Assembly: GCA_019914995.1 (NCBI GenBank)
Contig: CM034127.1
Coordinates: forward strand, 9,858,001 to 9,922,000
Direction: 5' to 3'
Length of the DNA: 64,000 nt
From: Acanthochlamys bracteata
Taxonomy: Eukaryota; Streptophyta; Magnoliopsida; Pandanales; Velloziaceae
In this document: positions 20,901 to 32,500 of the stretch, piece by piece
Layout of the letters: each line of letters starts with the position of its first letter
Numbering within the stretch: the first letter of the stretch is position 1
The notes under the pieces: model-generated
What the model was told of the DNA's origin: nothing
Databases searched by the model: none
The model's input: only the letters and a program-made list of their open reading frames with translations
Program-made: the position numbers and the translations under genes

Positions 20901-23457
20901 AGCTTTGACCTAGAAGTACCCCAAGCATTGATTAGAAACCATGATCAGGTGCTCATAACCAAAGTGGTTCAATGCCTATAACACATACCAGCTTTTGCTC
21001 AAACAGAAAACTGACATATGCAACTACATTTTTCATATCAAGGGCGGACTTCCCAACTTCAGCATCGAACACAAACTTCTGCAAAGAAAGAGCAGTGCCA
21101 CCACACAAGAAGGTTTTCTCACTGGCATCATCGAGTAGACTGAACAAGCGTTGCGAGGTCATAGGAAATATTGAAGGTTTTCCTTGGATAACATCCTGAA
21201 ATTGTGGTGTACAAGTAGAAAGATGAGCAACAAAAATGATAGGCACAAACGACGAAGCATGAGTTGCTTGCTTGTAAGTATATCTCTTACCAAAAGGATT
21301 GAGCCAGCATTCAAATAGAAGTGTGGAAGCGGAGAGAATATTGGGTTACATATAGCTGTCACCAGTGCCTTTATAATAGATGAACCATTGGCTCCCTGTA
21401 ATATATGATTCAAATTATGAATATACCCAAAAGAAGCAACCATTCCATTGTTCTTTGCAAAAGATTTGAAAAAATTGATGTAGTTACAAGAAATCAAATC
21501 GTAGAAGTTTGACACAGATTACAAAAGGAAATGAAAATGATTATATTATATAGCATATAGTATGTGATCAGAACAAGGGTACTAGCTACATCAAGGGAAA
21601 TGCAAGTGTAAGTAATAAAGTAGAAGGCCTACAAGTAAAAATTTGGAAATCATAGTAGTGTAAATGAATGAAATAACCAAAAACCTAAGCAGATTTCTAA
21701 TAAAGCAGGACATATCAACCACCAAGCGCAAGACTCAGATGGAGGTATAAGAGACAAAACTGCAATCCAGAAAGATTCAAATGAGGCAACATGATTATCA
21801 TTAGAAGATGCAATAGACCTCTTGGTATCTAGTTACAAAGTTTAAGCAGGGAGAAATCATAATAGTAATCATAATCTCTATCAATGATCAAAATAAAAGA
21901 AGTACCTCCACAGTGACGTCTTTGAATGACGCAACTTTCTTAGCTTCATTCATGGAAAGCTGAAAACAGATAGCACAAAATAAGACAAAAATGTTAAGAA
22001 TGCCGTGTCATGTTCTCTACAATTTCATAGCAAATAGTCAAAAGTGACATGTCAAACAGAGTTGGAGTTTAAGCATTTTATAGATGATCGTGAACGATCA
22101 ATCTGTTATAGATGATTGTGAAAGATCAATCTCACTTCTGATCACTGCAAATCTTATTTCACATTAATATTACCAAAGGAACAAAGATAAAAAGGTTACG
22201 TATTTAGGAAATCTTACATTATCCCAAAATGCTCCCAGAAGCTCCCTCTTCTTCTCCGAGTCCTACAAAACAATTAGGAATAGGCAAATAAAAACATGCA
22301 CAACAAACAAAAAAGAGGCAACAAGTGATTACTCACATGTATATCCACTGAAAAACAAAGTCAGATCAAATATCCAAAATTTTGTGCTATTGAGACATGA
22401 AGTTGAAGCTAAGTCTATGATAGAAGTACGTGCTGATGCTACCGGATAGTTCAACCAGTATGAGAACTATCACTAAGTGCATTACACATTACCTTTTATA
22501 GAAATTTATCACCACAGATAAAACTGAACAATTTTACTTTCAGTTCAAAGCAAACATGCTAGAGGTTGTCTTCACACATGTAGAACCATAAATGGCAAAT
22601 CTCCCAACTACACTAGATTCAGATAGTATTTACAGTTATTGGTTGGACATAGTCAAGAGGTAATAACCAAACAATAAATCAATTTTAAAATTCCAAAATA
22701 TAAAAATGCCAAAACCTAACAACATCTCAATTTCTCAGATAAATGGAAGCAAAGAAAAAAGCACTAGCAAGCAGAAAACACGTGTAACAGATGAGAAAAA
22801 AGTAGTGCACCTTATCAATGTTCAAAGATTTACGGTGGAGACGAGAATGCCTTCTATAATTAATCTGTGAACAAAAATCTCTAGAACACTTGTCGCATTT
22901 CTGGAACTGCAGCTTTGGTGGAGTCAACAAAGGCCATCCTGGAATACCTGAGAAGAGCACAGAAACATCCGTTTATAATCAACTAGTTTATCCTAAGAAC
23001 ATAACCTATCACTAAAAAGACCAAACTACCTGCTTTTGACACTTGACATACATTTTTCAGGCTCACCGTTTGCCTTTGCAGCAGCCTGAGCAAAGGCAAC
23101 AACAGCTTCCGGAAGTTTGAGAATTTGTAAATGATCATATGTGCTCTTTGCTGAGACTGCATTGCTCTTCAGAGCGACAGGTTCCTTCATGCCATTCACC
23201 TTAGATGAACATGAAATTAAACTAGTTTGATGATCATTTTCTTCGATGTAGTTGTCAAGCCTCGAACCATTAGACACTTTGTTGTTTCCTTGGTGATCTA
23301 AAGCTTGGAAAAGCTGTACCCACTGAACATCACTCTCACCCTGCCTCGACCATGCAACTTCTTGTCCACTTAAACCAATCGAATCATGCTGCTCCCTTAT
23401 CAAATGGCTCTCCTCAGCCTTCATGACATTGTAAGACTCCACTGTGGCCACTGACAT
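17968..23457 (-). CDS. plant C2H2 zinc-finger protein, uncharacterised family
   Basis: Nine coding exons on the minus strand: 23457-23052, 22947-22811, 22262-22218, 21959-21906, 21395-21291, 21195-20989, 20909-20824, 19251-18362 and 18203-17968; phases agree throughout and give 721 residues. The first exon donor was placed at 23051 (GTATGT), because it restores EPEKCIPGWPLLTPP; the ORF itself runs on. One C2H2 finger follows (CDKCSRDFC, then RRHSRLH; C-x2-C-x12-H-x3-H). After it come FLCGGTALSLQKFVFDAEVG, then a charged coiled-coil stretch (VEEEEAAQRRLAELLERKR, KKLRHKEQKAKE), a long Ser-rich region and a basic end KYVPKRRK. I recognise this as a conserved plant single-finger protein but know no assigned role; nuclear location is inferred from the finger and basic tail. 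A 5' UTR exon is likely at 23993 to about 24170, with an intron before the ATG. Confidence 0.88.
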
Positions 23458-23992
23458 TTGAGCTTCACTGCAGATTCAATCAATACGTTATATCACCACA
23501 AGATGATTATCTTAATGAAATCTGATTATAAACGACAACATGATTATCTTATGTAATAACATGTCAAACGATCTATTTCTGGCTTAGATATCAGCTCCAA
23601 GTTGTTAGCTCCTATACTATTAAATATACTACCAATAAGGCGGAGACCATGATATGCCACATATGCTAATGTGATAAGTCGCAACTCTTTTGAATGCCAA
23701 CTTTACAAGTCACTATGTTCAATTGCAGAAATAATAACACCAGCAAACACATAATAAGCTTCCGAATTTCATGAAATCATACACAAACTAACCTACTTCT
23801 TGCTCCATTATTTTCAGAAGTCTAAGTTTAAATAAATCGATGACATACTCCTCACTGATACTGATCGCACCAAACAATTGTGCAACAACCAACCAGCATC
23901 AGCTTAACGACCTCCAATCCAACTTACAATTTTAAGAAATAAATATGAAAAAACAAGATCATCTCCATCATCAAAACCATCGAAAAACTCAC

Positions 23993-24175
23993 CGATAGGA
24001 AGCGGATCATACGCAGTCCACTTGATCGCCAGAGATCCAGACCAACCCACCACGATCTCTATGAATCGAGATTTCGAGAAGAGAAAATTAGATTGAGAAA
24101 AACCCTAGCGATCAAAATGAATTTGGAGAATCAAGCAAAATTGAGCGAGAGATAGAGTTATATATTACTTTTCTA
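23993..24175 (-). other. probable 5' UTR exon of the C2H2 gene
   Basis: On the minus strand a GTGAGT-like donor follows position 23993 (CTATCG|GTGAG), and a good acceptor (CTGCAG) lies at 23471-23466 just before the coding ATG at 23457. The leader is purine-rich and free of long frames. The transcription start is a guess. Confidence 0.4.
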
Positions 24176-26211
24176 GAGAGAAGTAGAAGAAAAGAGAAAA
24201 AAAGAATTGCTGGTCTGTTGGGGGAGTTCTTTTTTTTTAGTTGTTTCTACTTTCACGGAACAAATATATCTATCTATATATATACATATATTTTTTTTGC
24301 TGATTTTTTTCTTTTCTAAATTTTTTTTGGCTCGTTGCTGACAGAAGACTTAGCTTCAGACGAATAAGAGCTCGCCACGTCTAGAGTTTGTTCTTTAAGT
24401 TCTTTTTTGCTATGAATTTTTAAAGCGTTATTTACATTATCCAAATGTCCCTTGCGTTAATAACGTTGTCCTGATCCGTTCCACATGTTCTGGAGCATAT
24501 AAACTAGTTTAGAAACGATAATGAAGAGTTTTTGCACACATAAATACGAACAATTAGTAAGACTATAGAACATGTTTTTATCTTCGAACCTTTTTTCGAG
24601 CCTATAAACTTCATTATGAACAACCGATTCAATTTTTGGCACATATTGATGTATCTGAGAATCTAGAGTAGTCTATGCAAAGTTGTCCTAAATTATGTTA
24701 TTGGTTTTGGAACTAGCATAGTATTGTTTAGCACAGTTCTAATATTAGATTTAAATTATTTTAAATGCACGTAATTTTTTTTTTTTTTTATCAAATTTTA
24801 AGTTTGAAATGATTCATATATTTTAATTACACAAAAATTTAAAACTTCATTTCTATATACAGAATTATATTTTAAAAAATTTTTAATTTTTATTTGTACA
24901 ATTTCTAATATAATTATATTTTTTAATTTTTAATATATTTATAAAAATTATTGAAACATAAATACTAACTTTATTTTTATTTTATTTTTTAAAAATTTTA
25001 TTTTTTATTTTTTACTTTTATAAAATTTAATTATAGATATTTGAAACGCACGCTTAATCAGCTAAGAACCAAAACAAAAGAACCATATCTATATCGTGTG
25101 CCCACAGATGAAATTCAAACTCAGGTCGGCGTTCTGAGAGCTCAGCATGTTGAACTGACATGGCACGGAGATACTGCATTGACGTTTAAGATTACTCAAA
25201 ATAAAAACATATTTAGTTTAATTGAAGATTAAGTTTTATTTTTTAATTAAAACAATAGTAAAAAAATATTTTCATAAAACTTGTTGACACATTATTTATT
25301 TATATTGTTTAAATTAAAAAAATTTACATACCATAAAAAGTTTATTAGTAATATAAAAAAATTTTATAATGAAAGCCAGTGTCATAAAAACTTTAAAATC
25401 CGACTATCTTATGCAAAAGGGTAATAAATATCCCCTCTATGTTCCTGTGAATATATACGGAGATATTTAGAGATACTTATGATAATTTTTTAAAACGAAC
25501 AATAATTTTAGAAATTTTGAAAAATTAACTTTTATTTTTTTATCTTAAAAAATAATTAAAATAAATAATAATAAAATTTATGATGTAAATTTTTTGTACT
25601 TTAAACAATATTTAAAATAATTCTATAAAATATTTTTTAAAAATTTATTGATAAACATAAAATATTGAAATAAAAAGTTGTTAAACGAACAAATATTCTC
25701 TACATATAGCGATAGGGGTTTTATAGTGCAGTGGAAAAACTAGAACTATACTGTAAAATTCACAACTAATATTTATTGATATTAAATGATAAATATACAC
25801 CACTAGATGCAAAAAACCAGATGAAGGAAACGTTGAGAAAGAGTTTTCCAAATGCCTATCATTCCAAGTAAGTACTTCAGATTTTCTAATAAATTTTTAT
25901 GTTATAGATTTTTATAAAATTCAAAAAATACATAAAAATTATATATCATACAATTTTTATATGTATAATTTTTGTTATATTTTAGATTAAAAAAATTAAA
26001 CTTGTTTTTTTAAAATATTTTTAAAAATATTTTTCGTTTTAAATAAATTTTATTTCATAAATACTTACAAATGTTCTTAAAAAAACATATGAACGGTGCT
26101 CTAGCAATTACAAAATGGACGAACGAAGGGCTCTACAGGGGATGAGATCATAGTTTGGAAGTTTAAGGTTGGGCATTAGTGATGTGTCATGTTATCTAGC
26201 CGATCTCTTAA

Positions 26212-26454
26212 TATGTGTTTGGGATTGCTTCTCTTAGTTTTGAAAAACTTATTTTTATTTCGTAATTTTTAATAAATATTTTATAATATTTACTGAATAA
26301 ATTTAAAATTTAGAAGAATAGAAAAATTATATGCCATAGGTTTTATTATTGTTTATTTTTTTTTTAGATCAAAAAGCTAGAGTTCATTTTCTGAATAGAA
26401 TAAAAATAGTTTTTTATTTTACAAATTTTTTTAATAAACACTCTCAAACATCCC
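26212..26454. mobile_element. MITE-like element, GTGTTTGG-type ends
   Basis: The left end ATGTGTTTGGGATTGC is mirrored by CTCTCAAACATCCCCT at the right, about 240 bp apart, with an AT-rich interior lacking codons. The interior wording (TTTTATAATATTT-type core) and end type recur at 35972, 47728 and 63293, so this is one member of a dispersed family in the window. Confidence 0.5.
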
Positions 26455-26712
26455 CTTATAGCCTCAGCTTCATGTGTAAAATCATCAGTTGCAATGTGAA
26501 AATCTCTCATAATTTTATGAAATTACGATATTTAAAATATTTATCACGACTTTGCGTCTTAAAAATTTTAGAATGGCAAAGAAACCTAGAAACTTCTCAC
26601 AAACATGTTTAATTAACTAGATCTAAACAGATTCATAGTGAGAGAAAATAAGAAAAAAAATGAATAGCAAAAAGAGAAGTATATATATATATATATAGGA
26701 AAGGGATAGAAA

Positions 26713-27105
26713 GACTTCAATTTTATTCACACTTCAAATAAGACTCTACACTTCGTTTAGTATCAGAGAAACCTTCAAATCTAATTTCTATCATTGAATA
26801 TGAAGAAGTACGAGTCGTTAATATACTGACAAAATTTTATCTCGATCGGACTACGAATAGACTTTCATCCGATCACTTGATAATAATGATACAAATAGTA
26901 AAAGTTAACAAAATATATATCTCCATTTTTAGTCATCTTGATCAAGTGACCGGACGAAAGTCTATTCGTAGTTCGATCGAGATGAAATTTTGTCAGTATG
27001 TTAACGACTCGTATTTCTTCATATCCAGCGGTAGAGATTAAATTTGAAGGTCTCTACGGCCACAACGACCGTAGAGTGTGCTGGAGTGTGCATAAAAATT
27101 GAAGT
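26713..27105. mobile_element. foldback (hairpin) element, arms of about 165 bp
   Basis: The left half and right half are near-complementary. For example GACAAAATTTTATCTCGATC at 26828 pairs with GATCGAGATGAAATTTTGTC ending at 26994, and ACTTCAATTTTTA-type ends pair with TAAAAATTGAAGT. The central loop is about 60 bp (26881-26940). A secondary small hairpin (CTCTACGG...CCGTAGAG) sits in the right arm. TA microsatellites border both sides, which fits insertion at TA, but the target duplication cannot be told from the repeat. It is a non-autonomous DNA element that could form a long hairpin RNA if transcribed. Confidence 0.75.
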
Positions 27106-27119
27106 GCCCATATTTTTTG

Positions 27120-27121
<2 letters not shown>

Positions 27122-27150
<29 letters not shown>
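27122..27150. repeat. (TA)n microsatellite
   Basis: Alternating T and A of about 29 bases just right of the hairpin element. A shorter partner tract lies left of the element at 26682-26698. Confidence 0.9.
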
Positions 27151-27154
<4 letters not shown>

Positions 27155-27544
27155 CACACAATCAAGACCACTAAATAAGGAGTGGGGTTTATTTTTGCTT
27201 GAAATTCATTTGGTATATATCGAACAAGAACTAATAAAACGTCTCTTTAATGTTTAAGTTAATATCACATTTGAATTTTAGTTAGACCTTATCAAAACCT
27301 GCTCAAGAAGGCATTCGAGAAACTATATATTAAAATCCATTTCCAGAAAGCAGGTATTGTTGAAATTCAAGGCCCTTATAGTCATAAGAAACACGATATA
27401 CAAATCAGACCTATGGTACAAAATATTAGTAAATTTAATAGACTTGTGCAAACTACAAACATGACTATGTTTAACGTTTCTTGCATGAAAGTTGGAGTCA
27501 TATGCTTGTGTTTATGATCAACGTGATCAAGTATATATGAAGCT

Positions 27545-28600
27545 ACCTGCAAAATTGGACAAATGAAGTAACTGCAAGTGATGGTTGTGAAAGGGACAAA
27601 CATGGACTCCAAAACCTTCCAGATCTCTCTCGATAGACTAGTGCGATTCTTTTGGTCAATATCACAACACTTTAAACCTAATTAAGCCAATTGTCGGGCA
27701 AACACAAACCTTGCCAAAGGATGTATTATCTTCTGAAAGTGCTCGTTTTCCAAGGCCTCCCTAACATATTCCAAATCCACAATGCTTATCTCAGACCTTC
27801 CTATCAAGAGGCAGAAGATGATGACTCCATATGAACAAACATCACAAGATGGAGAGAGCTCCCCAGTGGCAACACATTACATACATTTGTGATATTATTG
27901 GTTCAGAAGTTTGCTCATAAAATTAGCATCAAGAAGTATATTCTCTGCTCTGGCTTAACGTTACCTTGATAAAATGGATAAGGTTTCCAAGACTGCAAGC
28001 AAAATAGTATTGAACAAATTTCAGCAACAATTCGGGTTCGAACCTAGTATAGAGAAGCAGTATTATCCTTACAATTAAGACGGTCTGCAAGGGATCCATT
28101 GGGAAGCAATTCATAGACAAGAGCTCTAGCTTATATGCGCACTCTTATAAGGTTAACAAGGTTTGGGTGTCTCACAGCACCTCCGCCTATCAATCAATAA
28201 TAAGAAATATATCATAATGCAATCATATGATCACATCATAAAATGCAGAACCAAAGTTCAGATAGCTTGTATTATTAAAGTGCGCATACCCTAAGGGGAG
28301 ACAAGTCTTGCATGATGCATCTATCGAGCATCTTTATAGCGACGGTTGTATTGTGAGTGACCCTCTGTATACGAAACTAAGTTGCTCTTTTCTATTTGCC
28401 GAAGCATTTTTATAAGCTTCTTCGAATTCCAAATAAATCAAATCCAAGAAACTTAAGATTGCACCATTGCTCGAGATTATTTTCTCTTTCTTCTATGCAT
28501 CATTTGTTCATTTTTTGGGCGCAAGTTTTCAGTTTCTTAATTGCATCATCTCTTTCCAACTGCAACTTATCCTTCTTAGCTTGAACAGCGACAAATAAGT
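27545..28600 (-). pseudogene. U-box/kinase (PUB) pseudogene, catalytic core missing
   Basis: Read on the minus strand from 28600: a charged linker (KKDKLQLERDDAIKKLK), then TTVAIKMLDRCIMQ (the invariant kinase Lys region), VRHPNLVNLIRV, ALVYELLPNGSLADR, then after about 210 bp of non-matching DNA ATGELSPSCDVCSYGVIIF and LLIGR (subdomain IX), REIWKVLESM, and SYFICPILQ with a donor, the first part of a U-box. This order (coiled coil, kinase, U-box) is that of plant U-box kinases of the PUB32/33/51 group. The HRD and DFG segment is absent, an in-frame stop follows VRI, and the U-box is cut after its first exon. These lesions make it a relic; no function is expected. Confidence 0.8.
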
Positions 28601-29460
28601 ACCTAACAGCTTATGCTTTTTTCACGTATTTACAAACACGTACTTTGTGAAATTAGATAAGACAGTTCAAAACATACTCTGATACGAAAAAATTGTCCTT
28701 CATCCGCGGAACCAAATCATATCACATCAAAGAGAATCATTTAATTTAACTATTTATTATTTGTTGTCATCGGAAGAAGATATATAGTCCATGTATTTTT
28801 TGAAAGTTAGATCAGTTATAAAATTTTTTCATTTAGTTTCTCTTTATTTGATTGTTAGTTATTAGAAAATTTTACGCATAAAACGCTCATGTTGTCTATT
28901 AAAACATATTGAATTATTATGACTTTTAGTTAACTTCATCAAATAAAATATTTATTATATTTATAAATTGTATGTATTATTTAAATAAATAATATTTTAG
29001 AAATACTGAAAATTGATTCGAATTTAACAAAAATTTTTTGTTTTGTACTTGTTCGATTTTTGTGGAGAGATTTGTAAACTTGAAACTGAACTATAATGGT
29101 TCGGATTGAATTTTGTCCGCTTACACCTGATATGTAGATTTTTTTTTTTTTTGAACTTGAAAAACTCGTAAGCGTTTTCAGTAAGTCATGCCAAACCTTT
29201 TAACATGGCCTTATCTCAACCTAGTTCGATTTTCGCTTAGATCAGCATTCAGCAAGATCCTAATCCAAATTCAATTTCAACTACCAAATGCACCCCTTTC
29301 TACCATCTACAGAATACATACATAGAAAGGTTAAATACGGAATACAGTTTATTTATTCAAATCCCCGTTTCTATAAATAACATAGTTTCTGAACCCAGCC
29401 CGCGCGTCAGTCTACTTTCCCAGGCCTGTCCATTTTCCACTACTCTCTAGAGCGAGAGAG
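28601..29460. other. intergenic, upstream region of PRD3
   Basis: AT-rich with no gene or clear element. The last 150 bases become less AT-rich and probably contain the PRD3 promoter and 5' UTR start. Confidence 0.4.
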
Positions 29461-29517
29461 AGAACTCTGCTTAGTCTGCTATAGATCTCTAGAGAGAGAG
29501 AGAGAGAGAAGAGAGAG
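29453..29517. repeat. (GA)n-rich tract in the PRD3 leader
   Basis: Runs of GA at 29453-29464 and 29492-29517, separated by CTCTGCTTAGTC-like DNA, lie 55-120 bp before the PRD3 start codon. GA repeats in plant leaders and promoters are common and can bind BPC/GAGA factors; that role is inferred. Confidence 0.7.
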
Positions 29518-29571
29518 ATTTGAAATTTGTTTTTTGATCTCGATCCGGATCAGCCTTTGTGCCTTGCCGTG

Positions 29572-32500
29572 ATGAAGTTGAAGATCAACAAAGCGTGCGA
29601 TCTGAGCTCGATCTCCGTTCTCCCCCCACATTCCAGGTTTCTTTGATTATTGCTCTCGTTTTTCTTCAAACTTTCTGAAATGTTTGTTGTTTCTACTTCT
29701 CCGTCTCCCTCTCTATATTTCCTCTTAACGTTTACCCCTTTTCTGTTCAATTGTTTGAAAAGTTGTTGATGTTCTGGATAGTGACGACAAATCCTTACCG
29801 AGTTACATTTTCTACCAGTTTTCACTCTCGAATCTGTATTCCGTTTATGTTATCATCTGTTTATTTTGAAGGATTAATGTTGTTTTACCATCTCTGTTCT
29901 ACTTTATTTCTGCTTCAATTTTAGTTAGTTATTTATTTATTGATTTATTTTATTTTGGTTCATTTCTATTGATTTTTTTTTCTGCTTTTCTGTATTCCTA
30001 GATCTGAGTTCGCTCTCTCTATGTTCGTAAACGTTGTTTTGTTAAAATTATTTATGCCTTTTTTGTCACTCTTCTGAAATATTCCAGTACATTTTGCAAT
30101 TGTTGGAAACTTTCTGCTGATGTTTGGGATTTCAGGAGGACGAATACATTGAACTGTAGAGCGGAGTCAGCAGGATTGAAGGGCCTGTGCGGAGGCATGG
30201 GGTCACAGCCACTCCGAACACTGTCGCAGCAGTCTTTCTCACAAGGGACCTCACTCTCTCAACTCTCTCAAAGCTCGTTTGAGGAAAATCTCACCAATGA
30301 TCAGGTCTGGCTTCTGCGCTCTTTTTAGATTTTCGATCTATCAGTTCTGCTTTCATCAGCTTCTTTCTCAAGCTGAGCTTCATGCCTTTGCTTGATATCA
30401 TGTAGAGATTTTATCTCTGATCCTAAGTAACTTCATTAATCAGATTATGTATCCTTTTTCAACATGTGTACAATAAAATAAGAGTAATATATCTGTCAGC
30501 TTTATCTTCTTCAAGTCTGTGTTAGTTTTATGTACCATGATTTAACCTGTAAGCAGGATAGCTTGAACTATCTGTTCAAATACGTCTCCATATCTGATAT
30601 CATGTAGCATGAGTTTGTTTTAGGGTGTTATCAGTTAACAAGTAAAGTTGGAATTACTTTTACTGCACTTGGTTTGAGTACAATTGAAGCTCATAACTGT
30701 TTCTTCCTTTAACTGAAAACTTCGCTAGGAAGTATTCATTTCTGTTAATGGATCATAATATTTGGCTTTTGCTAAGTCTTACAGGACATATTTTTGACTC
30801 TGTACACTATGTTATAACGATTTGAGCACAAAGACACATAGTAGACATAGAAAGTGTTGATCTGCACTTTTTTCTAGAGGATAAGCATGGTCTGTGCTTG
30901 CATGTAACTTCAAAATGATAAACTCATGTTAGAATAACTTCTACATTTGTAGGAAAAGAGAATACGAGCGAACTTCATCATGAATAGTGATGTTTTCCAA
31001 ATTAATTCAAATTTATCTATTACTTTAGACTATTGTTTTGTTCTAATGCTATTTCAATAACCTAGTGAATGCTCATATGCAGAATTAACAAATGGTTTGG
31101 TACCAGCTTTGTTTTTTGTTTTGCTACGTAATCAACTGAAAAGTAAGAAAGGATGAAAGAAAGAATCACAATTCATGAGGATATAAGAAAAAATATCACT
31201 TCATATTTATTTATGATTTCTACATAATTGGACGAATGTTCTGCTCAACAAAAATTCATTGGACATATAAAGTTGCATAAGGGTTAATCTGGTAAATAAA
31301 GCTAATGACAGATATGCATTTGTAAGTTTAGAAAAGTACCATTCCCACTTGTCTATGCTTCATAGCAGTTTATGTTATTCCTTATAATCATATAGCATAT
31401 AGATCATATTAAAAGTTTTAATACACACATTTTAAGAATTATATAGGCAGCTTTGTCATCAGTTACCCATTTGCAGAGCTTAGACACCTATGCTTTTGCC
31501 AAATGTGATTGCTGCCATCTAGAGGCATATTGGCTAAGAGATAGAGGTGCATGTATTCACGGGATACCTTTTGGTGTATCATACTGCATTTCATCCATTT
31601 GTTATCTATTATCGTTCCATGAAATCTATGTTCTCTTGGTATTTAAAGTATGCTTTTCTGTCCCTTATTACAATTTCAGCTGTCTGTTTCTATGTGTGCA
31701 CTTCTTACTTCCATTAAAGTCTTACTTTCTTTCCCTTGCCATTAGAGATTTAGTTCACAAGATAGAGATAATTCATCAAAGGGATTATCTGCATTGGTCC
31801 GGATTGCATCTACCAGAGAAGAGTCTCAGTTGTCCAAAACATCAAATAATGTTTTCCGCCGATGGAATTCATCTTCACTTTCAGAAAGATGTAAGTAGGA
31901 GCTATATTGTCATGAAAATGATGGTTACAAAAATCAAAACTGAAATTATACATCTGTACTTTTTTTCTCTTCATACTTTTGTTCATTACTTTGTGTTAGA
32001 ACCAAGCTTTTGTTATGATGCATTATTTATAAATTGTTCTATGAAAGAATCAGGATTGATAATATTGAAAAAAGAATATCCTTGTTTGTGCAGGTCAAGT
32101 GAGTGATGAACTTGAGCACAGACTTCGACTTGTGGAGACCTCTTTAAATAGGCTGGGATTGATCCTAGATAATGTTCAAAATGATGTAATGCAAGTAAAC
32201 AGAACTGCAAGGGATGTATCATTTGAAAGTAAGTTCTGAATAATTAGCATTACTGCACAATTGACATAAAACACAACTGCTCTATTCCTGGTTATAGTAG
32301 TAACGTTCCCTATGCCTTGCCGTGAAACTAGTACATAGTTCTTTTGTTAGTGCACTAACTTATATTGTGGAGTGATGTCGGCATATTTAAAACCTTATGA
32401 TTCTTAATTTCAGCGGAAGGCATACGACAAAAGATCTTAGCTGTAGAGAATACCATGCTGCAACTAGTAAGTAATCAAGCATGCGCTTACCTTTTTGCTT

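Larger units (their letters stand above)
24180..27540. other. intergenic AT-rich region with several small elements
   Basis: No protein-coding gene was seen. The stretch contains a MITE-like element (26212-26454), a large hairpin element (26713-27105) and (TA)n tracts at 26682-26698 and 27122-27150. Very AT-rich blocks at 24770-25020 and 25250-25690 also resemble decayed small elements but their ends could not be set. Open frames here are short and compositionally biased. Confidence 0.45.

Noticed and set aside
23026-23051. Extension of zinc-finger exon 1 to the donor at 23029
   Set aside because: It gives the wrong phase for the next exon; the GTATGT donor at 23051 restores the conserved join before IPGWPLL.
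31453-32106. A 217-codon plus-strand open frame
   Set aside because: It crosses PRD3 exon 3 in a different frame and reads through introns; composition is not protein-like.
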